From: Symsagittifera roscoffensis
Taxonomy: Eukaryota; Xenacoelomorpha; Acoela; Convolutidae
Assembly (NCBI RefSeq): GCF_963678635.1
Contig: NC_087065.1
Span: forward strand, 55,580,397 to 55,644,396
Direction: 5' to 3'
Length of the DNA stretch: 64,000 nucleotides
Shown: positions 20,197-29,961 of the stretch, piece after piece
Numbering within the stretch: position 1 is the first letter of the stretch
Layout: each line of letters starts with the position of its first letter
Translations under genes and position numbers: made by a program
Notes under the pieces: model-generated
What the model saw: only the letters and a program-made list of their open reading frames with translations
Told to the model about the DNA's origin: nothing
Database searches by the model: none

Positions 20197-22464
20197 ATGG
20201 ACAATTTCAACCTGGATGAATTGATGGACCTGGCAGAGGCATATGTAGGACCGATGGTAGATGCGATCTATCGTCGGCTGATCGAACGAGACTTCGCTCT
20301 GGAGGACCCAGAGGTGGTCATGTTGCTGACCGCCCTGATTAACATCTTGGGGCACGACAACCGTGGGGACCGCCCCACGGAAGTCCTGTTGATGGCAGCG
20401 TATGGAGAAAGAGGAGTACTAGACCGCCCGAACATGAGAGTGATGAGGTGGAGAAACGGGGCTCTCTCAGGGAGTGACTTGGCGAATGAGCCTGGGTTGG
20501 GAAGTTCTAGGACTTACCAACCAGGTGAGATGCCAATGCCCTCCAAGCCCAAACCTGGGCTGACGAGAATGCATCGGGAGATGAACAGCGAGGCGACCTC
20601 GTCTGGTTCACCACTGAGAGCAGCTGTGCCACCAAAAGGGGCGAAAGTAACACAGAAGGTTCAGACGAACCAAACCATACAAGATCTGGACGAGATGAAC
20701 GATCAGTTGAGAAGTACGAAGAAGGAGTTAAACGATATGACGAAGACCATGCTGGCGATGGAGGAAGACCGGGACATGTGGAAAAAGTTGTTTGAAGACT
20801 GCAACAAAAAGCAGGGTCAAGAGATCGAACGCTTAAGGCAGGAATACAAAGAGCGATCGGAGCAGGTGGCGTTGACGACGTCCATTGAGAAAGTGATACC
20901 TGCAAGGGATATTCCTCGTGGGCAGTCCCCGATGGAGCTCTTGACACCTCGAGAAATGAGTCAAACAACGGAGACACGGCTTCCAGCAGAGACGAACCGA
21001 GTAACAATCCCGGATCCTAGTGACACCTTGGGTGATCCCGTCGTAGAACAGACAGTGAGAAAACTGATAGAGACCGCTGGACGATTGGTCGCTAACAAGA
21101 ATGCACCAGGTTCCGGGGTGACTGCACCCTATGGAACGATTGACGATACGGGCAGAGTACAACTCTCCCAGACAATAATCAGACAAGGGATAAGTGACGT
21201 GACGCCACTCAGGGGGAGTTCGAAGATCACAGAGAGAAAAGTAAGGAAGATGCCAGCGAAGAAAGTGTCTCGTGTAATGGACGTGCAGAAGAATAATCAA
21301 TTAAAGTATAATTTCACGGGAGTTCCGGAGACAGATCCGAGAGCCTGCTTCAATCGAGCTACCTGGAGCCCGGCTGTGAACCTGCAGCAACCACCACTCG
21401 GGACATCTCACCTGATATTGGGAGACAGCTTAGTCAGAGTGCTGTCGAATTTGAGGACCTCGTGGGTCACCACGGTGATGGCCTTTGGAGGCGCGACGAT
21501 TGCCCAATTATATCGCATGGTGGAGCTGATGAATCCAGGGAAGATACCCAATGTGATGATCTTAGTTGGGACGAATGACATCTCCAGAGGATCAGATGAG
21601 CAGGAAGCACTGTGGGAAGCAATGATGGTGTGTTTGTTTACTTTTCTCTGGCAGAAGTTCAGTTGCGCGGTACTGACCGTTTGCACTGTGCCAATGAACA
21701 CAAGAAGCCTGACAGTATCAGGAAGAAGGCACAACGAGGGAGTCATGAGATGGAACAACATCTTGAGAAACCTAGCAAATAGAAATGCCGGAAGAATGAT
21801 CCTCATGGACATTGAACATGAATTGAGAGCCATGGATCAAGCCAGACTGACCACAGATGGCATCCACTTCGACAGTGTCGAAGGACAAGCTTGGTTGAAT
21901 CGAGTCTTCCAAGAACGGTTGGATGAGCTGGAAGCAGAACTCTTTGACACAGGAGTGCTGAAGGAAGAGGGAACGGTGAGTGATACGGTGATCACCACCT
22001 TTGTGCCTCCTAACCTGGAAACACGCTTGGGTACGGTCCCAGCCGCCATAAATTACCGGCAACAAAGCTCCAGTGAACCAGGTCGAAGAACAGACGTACA
22101 AGATCGGTTGGGAGAAGCACCGATGAGGAGGACAATCCATCCTAGGAAAAGGATAGGACCTGTCAACCAACCAATCGAGGAAGTAGCAGGCACATCCAGA
22201 TCGGACACTAGATCGGAGACGACGAGTACCAGTCGAGAGGAAAGACCGAGCAGAGGCTCATTGATGTGGTCGCGATCCATACCGTCTCCTTGGCATATAT
22301 ACAAAGAAGAACTAATGAAGCTGGACCTACAGAGAGTGAGCTTCATCGAAGATGCAAGGAGGATGCTGAATGGAGCGACGCTATCCGTCAGCAGATTGTA
22401 CTCGATAACCGGCGTAGACTGGTTGATAGCCGCTAGCATAAATTTCAGTCCACGACGGCCTTGA
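20197..22464 (+). CDS. SGNH/GDSL hydrolase protein, N-terminal part of the second polyprotein
   Basis: This 755-residue frame starts MDNFNLDEL. Residues about 160-235 form a charged coiled coil. The SGNH hydrolase domain spans about 400-590: LILGDSLVR (catalytic Ser near 409), FGGATIAQL (block II Gly), LVGTNDISR (block III Asn near 459) and TDGIHFDS (Asp and His near 555). All four catalytic blocks are intact in this copy. The enzyme class cleaves ester bonds; the substrate is unknown. Esterase domains of this class are also known in ORF1 of CR1-type LINEs. The C-terminus is a Ser/Arg-rich linker. The frame ends by a 1-nt deletion near 22450 relative to B and C, where it runs on into the next frame. 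Confidence 0.85.
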   Translation: MDNFNLDELMDLAEAYVGPMVDAIYRRLIERDFALEDPEVVMLLTALINILGHDNRGDRPTEVLLMAAYGERGVLDRPNMRVMRWRNGALSGSDLANEPGLGSSRTYQPGEMPMPSKPKPGLTRMHREMNSEATSSGSPLRAAVPPKGAKVTQKVQTNQTIQDLDEMNDQLRSTKKELNDMTKTMLAMEEDRDMWKKLFEDCNKKQGQEIERLRQEYKERSEQVALTTSIEKVIPARDIPRGQSPMELLTPREMSQTTETRLPAETNRVTIPDPSDTLGDPVVEQTVRKLIETAGRLVANKNAPGSGVTAPYGTIDDTGRVQLSQTIIRQGISDVTPLRGSSKITERKVRKMPAKKVSRVMDVQKNNQLKYNFTGVPETDPRACFNRATWSPAVNLQQPPLGTSHLILGDSLVRVLSNLRTSWVTTVMAFGGATIAQLYRMVELMNPGKIPNVMILVGTNDISRGSDEQEALWEAMMVCLFTFLWQKFSCAVLTVCTVPMNTRSLTVSGRRHNEGVMRWNNILRNLANRNAGRMILMDIEHELRAMDQARLTTDGIHFDSVEGQAWLNRVFQERLDELEAELFDTGVLKEEGTVSDTVITTFVPPNLETRLGTVPAAINYRQQSSSEPGRRTDVQDRLGEAPMRRTIHPRKRIGPVNQPIEEVAGTSRSDTRSETTSTSREERPSRGSLMWSRSIPSPWHIYKEELMKLDLQRVSFIEDARRMLNGATLSVSRLYSITGVDWLIAASINFSPRRP

Positions 22465-25400
22465 GATTTGCCGACTTGGAGGGACTGCCCTCCAACAACA
22501 CAATAGGACCTGTGAATGCAAGACCGTTGCAAGATGTGAGATTGAACCATGATGAGAGGAATCGTGAAGAAAGGCCAGGAAGATTCCTGACGGCGAGAGC
22601 GCCGATTGGACAACACGTGAAGATATTTAGGCAATTGACGACACCACCTGGTCATGTGAAGGAGAGAGTGTACCCAAAACTAGTGAACCAAGATGGTGAT
22701 GCCCAGAGATATGGCGGATTGACAGCGATAAAGAAAGATGAGACCATCTTCGCCGCCTACGACAAAGCAGAGATGAGAAAGGCCAAAATCATGGTAGTAG
22801 CGAATTCAGAGTTCGTGTACACCTCTAAGTCTTTGTTTTGGCCGGACGTCATAATGCTGGCCGCAGTTGACCTAGACCTATTGCAATCAGTGTCATTGGC
22901 TATAGGGGTACAAAGGCAGACAGAAATGAACCCGATAACGATTGTGTTTGCTGGCATCAATGACCATCTACACAGTAGAGGTTTTCTGAGCAGGCTCAGA
23001 GATCCTGCAACAGCAGAAAACGCAGTATGGCCCGCGATAAAAGACATCCTGGAGTCAATGGGTGAAGTGGTAGACGCGACAAAGGAGGGATCATTCAACA
23101 AAGTGACATTGAGAGTAGTATTTGCGTTGTCTCCAGGATATGCATATCTCCCGGATGGACTGAAATTTGTGTATGCAATGGTAGCCTTACTTTCGGAGGG
23201 AAAATATGATGTGATCATATCAGCCCCGAATCGCATGATAGAAATGGAGAACTTGAGGCCACTTAAGGCTGAACTGCCGGCAGTATGGTCAGATATCTCA
23301 AACGCGATGAGAGGGTTCAAGGACCACGCGCTACACATGTTGGTGTTGGACGAAGTGCTGGGGTTGGAACTGTCCAACTTCAGTCAGCAACTCAAACTGA
23401 AACCAGGAATAGATGACGACCATCGAGTGATCACGGCGATGTCCAACGACTTGTGGTTCCGAGCAATGGAAGTGGCGAGTGAAGACACGAGAAGAAAGAA
23501 TTCACTGGAGACGAGAGCTCATCTGGAAGCGATGGTGCTGAGAACCAAGCCAGAAGCAAACCAGTGGCTACACCGGAATCCGAGAGTAGCGGCATTGGGT
23601 GCAGATGCTTTTCAGCAAGGCCCAGTAATGATCACTAAGATACACGCCTACTTGTTGAAGGAGGTGAACCTGGCGGAAAATGCCGGAGAAAAGACAGCTG
23701 AGTTCGTGAACAGAATGTGTCAGATTACTCTGGAAACCTTCTGGACCCAGGAAGTGAAAGGACAGGAGGGATTTGAAAGGACAGACAGCATGCTAGAAGG
23801 GTTGGGAGCCGGATGGACCGCGTCCTTCTTGGCAAAAGTCTACCCGAAAGTCTCGCACTACTTGATAAAGGAATTCCTCCAAGCGGTAGTGAAAGTATCG
23901 ATAGTGGAATTAATAGCCCTGTTCGTGACATTTGGAGCGGAGAATTTCGTGAAAGGACCGGTGATACTGCTTACGGATGGAATACAGAACCTGCGACTAG
24001 ATGGACTTCCGACATTGATCGCAATAACCCACGGAAACTTGGGAGGGCTGATGAAACTGGCACGTTGTCCAGAGCAGATGAAAGAGAGAGTGAGGAATCT
24101 GGATATGAAGAAATCCACAGACTCGTGGAACAAAATAAGAGACCTGAGACACACTCTTATCCAGTATCTCTTGCAGCAAAATCGCTTTGGAACCGGAGAA
24201 GACGAGACAATTGAAAGAGAGGAAGATGTTAGACGACATGTTGGAGGCATGCCGCTGTTAACAGATTTGAGCTTAGCTATGAGAATCGATCCCTTGGCGC
24301 TGATCAGAGGAGTCACGGAGTTCGTGACAGTGATCTATGGACCAGCAGTCACCTTTGCGTTCCCTGACGTTAAAGTGGAAGCATATAGGAGGTCGGTGTT
24401 GCACCTGAACCTCATATCGGCAGTGGACGGTAGTACACTGAACTGGTGTGAGCTGCACGCATTGCGAGAGCTCATGAGTGAAGATCTGTTATTTGCGAAA
24501 ATATCGGAGCCAGAGATGACAGTCATCAATTTTGACGATCACTTCTGTGACCGCATGGGAGAAGTAGAAAGAGGGCACATCGAGGTGTTTCCAAAGCTTT
24601 GGAATCTGAGGCCCTATGACAAAACGAATGGCGAAATGACCAGAGTGCCTCGTCTCACAGCAGCGTATCACAAGGTGAGAGAAGAGACGAAGGATTGGGG
24701 CGATTACAAGAAGCTACCCGAAGCAATCCCTGAATTCCCTCTGATAAGAAGGATGTTGCTCGGAGCAGTCTCCGTAGTACAAACTCCTAGGTTGAGAGCA
24801 TTCGAAACCAATGAAAGGAGAGTAGGGAATTTCTCGGCGACGATGGATCCATACTTCGTGGGGAGAAATGCCGCCGTGTTACAGTACACACGATTTGCGT
24901 ACACGGATCAAGCGACGAGAAGGCGAATAAGCAACGCCGCTACTCCCAAGCCTGAAGGATTTGATGAGGAATGGAGGGGACTAGGCTTAGCTCCAATGAG
25001 GATGAGAGGCAGGACTGAATTGCCTGAAGCCTCAGTAATCCTGACCAGTGTGAGAAAAGAGATGAAAGTTGCGGGAATATTGCAGACGAGAATTTTCCTA
25101 GCACCCTTCGGCTGCGAAGAAACCAAAGTGGTCCATGGAGAAGAGGAAGATAAATCAGCCGGTACATTGCTCATACCGAGATTCCAGGAAGAAGCTGATG
25201 ATGACAAACAAGGACCATCGAACTCGAATGGGGACAAGTCAGAAGGAGATGACGGACAGGGTGGAGACCGTCAGACGGAAGAACCCATGCAACAAGATCA
25301 AGCTGGTGGGGAAGACGACAGGGCATCGACAGGAGGAACATCCAGCCTGGATTTCAATATCTTCAGTGATCTTGAGAATAATGCAGACACGTTGGAAACG

Positions 25401-25580
25401 ACTGAGCCAGCGGATGAAGGCATCTCGACACTGGAACCTCCGTCAGCCTTTGAGGAAATGAAACGGAATTTGCCGCAGAGCAGCTCTCCTGGCAATACAA
25501 GAAATAACGATCAGAGAATCCTCATGGAATCACCTCGGAGGAGAAGAATAGAGGCCTCAGCCAGAGTACCTTTCTTGTGA
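22461..25580 (+). CDS. Middle part of the second polyprotein with a degenerate SGNH-like region
   Basis: This roughly 1039-codon open frame overlaps the previous stop and begins at TTG, not ATG. In B and C the previous frame reads straight into it, so it is the middle of one long protein. Near residue 112 VVANSEFVYTS resembles an SGNH block I in which GDS is replaced by ANS, and near 165 VFAGINDHLHSRG resembles block III. A second, altered SGNH-like fold is therefore possible. The rest (about 330-900) is a well-conserved helical-looking region I do not recognise. The last 150 residues are acidic and low complexity. A TGA ends it at 25580 where B and C have a glycine codon. Confidence 0.7.
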   Translation: MRFADLEGLPSNNTIGPVNARPLQDVRLNHDERNREERPGRFLTARAPIGQHVKIFRQLTTPPGHVKERVYPKLVNQDGDAQRYGGLTAIKKDETIFAAYDKAEMRKAKIMVVANSEFVYTSKSLFWPDVIMLAAVDLDLLQSVSLAIGVQRQTEMNPITIVFAGINDHLHSRGFLSRLRDPATAENAVWPAIKDILESMGEVVDATKEGSFNKVTLRVVFALSPGYAYLPDGLKFVYAMVALLSEGKYDVIISAPNRMIEMENLRPLKAELPAVWSDISNAMRGFKDHALHMLVLDEVLGLELSNFSQQLKLKPGIDDDHRVITAMSNDLWFRAMEVASEDTRRKNSLETRAHLEAMVLRTKPEANQWLHRNPRVAALGADAFQQGPVMITKIHAYLLKEVNLAENAGEKTAEFVNRMCQITLETFWTQEVKGQEGFERTDSMLEGLGAGWTASFLAKVYPKVSHYLIKEFLQAVVKVSIVELIALFVTFGAENFVKGPVILLTDGIQNLRLDGLPTLIAITHGNLGGLMKLARCPEQMKERVRNLDMKKSTDSWNKIRDLRHTLIQYLLQQNRFGTGEDETIEREEDVRRHVGGMPLLTDLSLAMRIDPLALIRGVTEFVTVIYGPAVTFAFPDVKVEAYRRSVLHLNLISAVDGSTLNWCELHALRELMSEDLLFAKISEPEMTVINFDDHFCDRMGEVERGHIEVFPKLWNLRPYDKTNGEMTRVPRLTAAYHKVREETKDWGDYKKLPEAIPEFPLIRRMLLGAVSVVQTPRLRAFETNERRVGNFSATMDPYFVGRNAAVLQYTRFAYTDQATRRRISNAATPKPEGFDEEWRGLGLAPMRMRGRTELPEASVILTSVRKEMKVAGILQTRIFLAPFGCEETKVVHGEEEDKSAGTLLIPRFQEEADDDKQGPSNSNGDKSEGDDGQGGDRQTEEPMQQDQAGGEDDRASTGGTSSLDFNIFSDLENNADTLETTEPADEGISTLEPPSAFEEMKRNLPQSSSPGNTRNNDQRILMESPRRRRIEASARVPFL

Positions 25581-28500
25581 ACGCTACCCGAAGAAGAATG
25601 GGAAGTACATCACCGAGACCACGAGAGTAGGACGGGATGTAAGCTGGACAGAGTGGCGTTCATGGAAGAAGTCTGGACTGTGATTCAGAGCTATGGGACC
25701 CAGTCCATTCTCAAAACAGGTCTCAATCAACCCTTGATGAGAGAAGTACTTGACAAGCTTGATGAGTGTGAAGGGAGACTGAGTGAGTTATTGATCGACT
25801 CAGCCACTGATGAGAGTGAAGCGAATTCTCCCATCAAGATGACACCGCAGGACAATGAAGGAGAGGTGGTGTACCTGTCAAGGACCAGGAGAGGAACGAT
25901 GCGATCGAAAATGGAGATTGATAAAATCAATGCGATGAAAATGAAGTTAGGCAGCAGAGTGATGCCGAGGAGGATTGGAAAGACGAAAGTGGATTCGGAA
26001 ATATCGATGAAAGCTGGTAACTCAGCGAAAAGAAAACGAGTCGAGGAAGTCATGGATTTGGGGCAAGGTGATTATCAATTGTCTGGCACAGATAGAATAT
26101 TAACTGATATAGCGATGGTGCCACCCATTCTCATGGCGGGGATAAAGTCAACCGGTTATAAATCCAAAAGGAGTGACCGCACTCTGACTGGAGCAACTTT
26201 AGAAATGGAAATACTCAGTCAATGTGGAGAGAGTAAAATGAGGGACTTCAAACCATCTCCCATGAATCATGGAAAAGGGAGTGTTGCGGGACAACTGACA
26301 CCAGTGGAATACAACCGACTAACAGTGTCGGAGACAGTGTCGATAGATGAACCCACCGGTGGATACATGGAGATGTTGGAATACCGGAACTCGGCTAGAG
26401 GGTATGTAGTGGCCCTGGAAGAGGAAAAAGCCATGGAGGGTTATCTGGAAACAATGTTGCAAGGCACCACCCTCAAGCAGAAGGCGTACGGAACTTTGGC
26501 GTCGTCTGACATACAGGCGGAGACGATCGAGCAGTTGGTGAGCCTTCCATGGAAAGCAGTAGTATTGAGGTATTTCGAAGAGGAAATGAGGACTACGCCA
26601 AGAATACATGCTCTCGTGGCAGTACCTTACGTAAGGACGGAATTACAACTCAGGCTCGCCTGGTGCATGATGGGACTGACTCGCGAAGAATATGATTCGG
26701 AAGAAAGGAAGAGGTCAAAGGAGGAAAAAGTTTTCCTTATGACGAATCTGAGGGATCTGATAGTCCAGGAGGGAGCAGCAGTAGCGTGTGCAAAGCGGAG
26801 AGACGCTCTCTGTTTCATTCGATTCCTGATAGAGCAGATCTCAGTACCTGCATTAAGCACTTGTGTTAAAATGTTGAAGGAAGGCGATGAGCGAACGAAA
26901 GCCATGTTCTTACTAGCAATGCTGGATATGCAGCAAAGTAAACCGATGAGGGTGAACATGAAAGAACCTGAAGAATTGGAACCCATGAAAAAGATAGACG
27001 AGATCAGGAGATTCTCAAACAAGGAGTTGAGGCTCACTAAAGAGTCTATGGGAGCATTGCCAAAATCCAGTGAATACTGTGGACCGATCAAGAAGAAGTC
27101 ATATAGCTATGTGTCCGGGATTATAGGGATAGCATACAATCCTTTCCTGAGTGAAGACATACGTGATTGCTTCTTTGATTATGAGCAGGCGGTGTTACTA
27201 AGATTCTGGACGTCCAGAATTGTGACGACTAAGAGCGTTAACAATCCACAGGCCAAATTGGGATTGGTCTTGGAAGAAGAGGTGACTGCACCTTCAGTAC
27301 CAAAATCCGACAAGAGAGTGGAATTTGGGTTGGGATTCTCAGATGAATTACTGAGAACGAGCTTGATGGCAGTGTGGGAATTGATGAAGCCATCGTGGTG
27401 TCCTAGTCCCAACGCTGACTCAATATTACGGGCGACACAGGACATACAGAGGGAACTGAATGCGGACTGTAACCTGCGTGACCTCAACATCATATATAAT
27501 ATGATGATAACAGCCTCTAAGAGCAACGGAGAAGATAAAGTGGAGTTGCCTGGCTGGGGACCAGAAGACTGGGTCAAACCTGGTAGCTGTCTGGCGGAAG
27601 TCTGTGGACTAGAGGGTCACGTTTGTGGAAGTCTAGACTGTGTGAAAACCCTGGAGAAACAACACAAGCAGTTGACGGTATTGTTTGGAAATGTAGTGAT
27701 GAAAGCAAGAACGGAAACGGAACTGATAGCAGATTGCCATGGAGGAACCGATGTGAATCTGGTGACAGCACTAGGATTCTACAGCATGTTTGGTTCTTTA
27801 GAGTCACTATTGAATCTAGAACAGAAACATGAGATGGTCACAGCCATCAGCGTAGAAGTATTCCCAGGAGTTCTGCAGACTGAGCAGAAGTATATAGGAA
27901 AATGGAGGGAAGCAATCGAAACGGAGATGAACATCAGACACAGCGAAACTTATTGTAGACCATCAGGAGCACGATATTTGGTGGGTTCAATGTTGGCTCC
28001 AATGTGCAAGAGCAAGTATCCTGTACATTTCGTAGCTGTGGATGTGAAGAGTACAAGAACGATTGTGGATCAAGCCTTTTCAGTGCCGAAGTGCGTGAGG
28101 TTGGCAAGAATGTCTGAAAAGTCTTACGAGTTACTGTGTAAGATTTTCTCAGCAGTTCCAGAAAGAACCAAAGAGGAGTTGGAGTCAATACTAGGAAAGA
28201 AGTTCATGGGATATGTGAGCGGGAACTTCAGTGACTTTGAAAAACAGAAACAGAGAGGATCAACTGTCACAGATTACAATGCAGTAGATGAGAATGATGA
28301 GATCCACCGAGTGATGATTGAAGTGGAGCCATTGCTGGAAGCTTCGGGAAAACGGAATTGGAGGAGCATCATGTTGACACATGACGAGTTTCCTTGCCAC
28401 TGCTTGCTGCAGACCTGGTGGTATCCCAAGCGTAGTAATCTGGTGTTGATCTGGGACTCTGGAGAGCTGCTCTCCATGGGTTTACCAGATTCATCACAGC

Positions 28501-29141
28501 CCATAACAATAGTGATAGTGGGAGTTATGATGGCGATACGATGGCTGGAAGCTCATGTGAGAGAAAATAATAGACAGGAGGCACCGACGAGAGAACAATT
28601 GCAGAAATTAGATTGTCTAAAAGATTTAGATCTTTTTGAGACAATGTGCAAAGTTCTAAACATTCCGATGGAAGTGAAGAAGATATGGGCAAGAAAACGA
28701 TTGATGCCATGGTTCAGAGCTAACATGACTGCATGGTTGTACGAGTATGCGAAAAAGCATATGTCGAAGCATGGCAGAGTATACAGTGAATATCAACTGG
28801 ACATTGGGGCAGGAGCTTTCAAGCGAGCTTTCGTGACCCATCGGAATGCAGTGACCACCGCTGTGAAAAGAATTTCCAGGACGAGCGAGCGTAGTGGAAA
28901 TGAGAAGGCAGAGATGCTGAAAGAAGATTTGGAGAGAAACGTGACGTTGTGTCTCCACAACAGCTTCTGTAGAAACAGAGAATCAAACGTGGATCCCCTA
29001 CCTTGCTGTAAACAGAGGGTGGAAGAGCAGAAGTGTTGGAGGACGGCTTCCAACAGCGTCAGGATAGTCAATGACGTGCTACAAGACACGGAAACCGAGA
29101 GTGCGGAGTCAGTGTCACAGGAGGAGGAAATGGAGCATTGA
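25581..29141 (+). CDS. C-terminal part of the second polyprotein, unknown function
   Basis: The frame is the same as the preceding one, separated by a single TGA. The first ATG is at 25662. About 1185 codons encode a protein I cannot assign. It has no signal peptide, transmembrane helix cluster or zinc knuckle. Visible landmarks are VSGIIGIAYNPFLSEDIRD near 510, HFVAVDVKSTRTI near 815, PCHCLLQTWWYP near 935, a hydrophobic stretch ITIVIVGVMMAIRWLEAHV near 975, and a C-terminal Cys-rich patch LPCCKQRVEEQKCW. B and both C copies preserve these landmarks, and differences from A seen in one inspected stretch are mostly at third codon positions, which argues that the protein is functional in the family. 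Confidence 0.75.
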   Translation, partial: TLPEEEWEVHHRDHESRTGCKLDRVAFMEEVWTVIQSYGTQSILKTGLNQPLMREVLDKLDECEGRLSELLIDSATDESEANSPIKMTPQDNEGEVVYLSRTRRGTMRSKMEIDKINAMKMKLGSRVMPRRIGKTKVDSEISMKAGNSAKRKRVEEVMDLGQGDYQLSGTDRILTDIAMVPPILMAGIKSTGYKSKRSDRTLTGATLEMEILSQCGESKMRDFKPSPMNHGKGSVAGQLTPVEYNRLTVSETVSIDEPTGGYMEMLEYRNSARGYVVALEEEKAMEGYLETMLQGTTLKQKAYGTLASSDIQAETIEQLVSLPWKAVVLRYFEEEMRTTPRIHALVAVPYVRTELQLRLAWCMMGLTREEYDSEERKRSKEEKVFLMTNLRDLIVQEGAAVACAKRRDALCFIRFLIEQISVPALSTCVKMLKEGDERTKAMFLLAMLDMQQSKPMRVNMKEPEELEPMKKIDEIRRFSNKELRLTKESMGALPKSSEYCGPIKKKSYSYVSGIIGIAYNPFLSEDIRDCFFDYEQAVLLRFWTSRIVTTKSVNNPQAKLGLVLEEEVTAPSVPKSDKRVEFGLGFSDELLRTSLMAVWELMKPSWCPSPNADSILRATQDIQRELNADCNLRDLNIIYNMMITASKSNGEDKVELPGWGPEDWVKPGSCLAEVCGLEGHVCGSLDCVKTLEKQHKQLTVLFGNVVMKARTETELIADCHGGTDVNLVTALGFYSMFGSLESLLNLEQKHEMVTAISVEVFPGVLQTEQKYIGKWREAIETEMNIRHSETYCRPSGARYLVGSMLAPMCKSKYPVHFVAVDVKSTRTIVDQAFSVPKCVRLARMSEKSYELLCKIFSAVPERTKEELESILGKKFMGYVSGNFSDFEKQKQRGSTVTDYNAVDENDEIHRVMIEVEPLLEASGKRNWRSIMLTHDEFPCHCLLQTWWYPKRSNLVLIWDSGELLSMGLPDSSQPITIVIVGVMMAIRWLEAHVRENNRQEAPTREQLQKLDCLKDLDLFETMCKVLNIPMEVKKIWARKRLMPWFRANMTAWLYEYAKKHMSKHGRVYSEYQLDIGAGAFKRAFVTHRNAVTTAVKRISRTSERSGNEKAEMLKEDLERNVTLCLHNSFCRNRESNVDPLPCCKQRVEEQKCWRTASNSVRIVNDVLQDTETESAESVSQEEEMEH

Positions 29142-29961
29142 CGAATGGTCGAGAAAACAAGAGGCAGCAAGAAAGAAAATTAGAAGAATTTAGAAGTTTT
29201 AGAACTTCTAAACGACGAAAAAAGAAGAGAACAAAGGGATGATGAAGAAAAGTTAAAACTCAGAATTGTTTTATGTGTGTGAAAAACTCAAGTGAGAAAC
29301 CAAGCAACCAAGTTGTAATTGAAAACTGAAACATTTAAGTTGAGTTTGGAAATTGTTGCATTTATAAATTTGCATTTTGGTTTTAGTTGAAGTGGCTTTA
29401 GAGACACTCACTTATTATTTATTTAGAAAGGCTTGAGGGAAGAGTATATTTAAATATTCCAGCCTGCATGATTGTTTTTAATCACTTAGGAAGACTGATA
29501 ACTTTGTGGTGACATGAAAAACTTGAGTAACTTCTTGAGGAGGGAGGTTGTTGCATTGTTCTTTCTAACCACAAAGTTTCTTAGTTTTAATACTCAGGAC
29601 AATAGGCAAGCAAGATTTCCGAAGGGAAGGAGCATAGTAGGATAATTTTAGCTTGTTGGTTGGCAGGACTGTCCTGCAAGCCAACACCTTTTAAATCTAG
29701 GAGAAAAAGTTTCAATCGGGATATTGACACTGGAAGTCAGAAAATATGTTTTATCTTAAGTCATATCCTCAATGTGCAGATTAATGAAAGAATTTGAAGG
29801 CTATAGTGATGTAGTATGATGCCATTTATATTCTGCAGTGAGTCGATGTGACGTAGGTAAAAGTAATTTCGTGCATTTTGTAAATTCTGTTCGATGACAC
29901 TGTAACCATTTAGAACATTGCGCGATTCAATGAGGACATTGACCGGACTGTCCGGGGAGTA
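29142..29961 (+). other. 3' untranslated region of element A
   Basis: No coding potential is visible. The stretch contains the palindrome GCAGGACTGTCCTGC (29663-29677) inside GTTGGTTGGCAGGAC...GCCAACA, and ends in CCGGACTGTCCGGGGAGTA next to the LTR. Matching sequence is found in B (31532-32351) and C (47662-48380). Confidence 0.7.
29943..29961 (+). promoter_or_regulatory. Polypurine-tract region before the 3' LTR
   Basis: CCGGACTGTCCGGGGAGTA immediately precedes TGTGACATTCG. The purine run GGGGAG is short. B and C carry CTGTCCGGGGAGTA at the same place, so the site is fixed in the family. The first 13 bases form a palindrome. Plus-strand DNA synthesis would be primed here. Confidence 0.6.

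Noticed and set aside
20197-29141. Envelope glycoprotein in the env position
   Set aside because: No signal peptide, no cleavage-site pattern, no membrane anchor cluster and no conserved ectodomain cysteines. The content is a hydrolase plus unknown soluble-looking regions.
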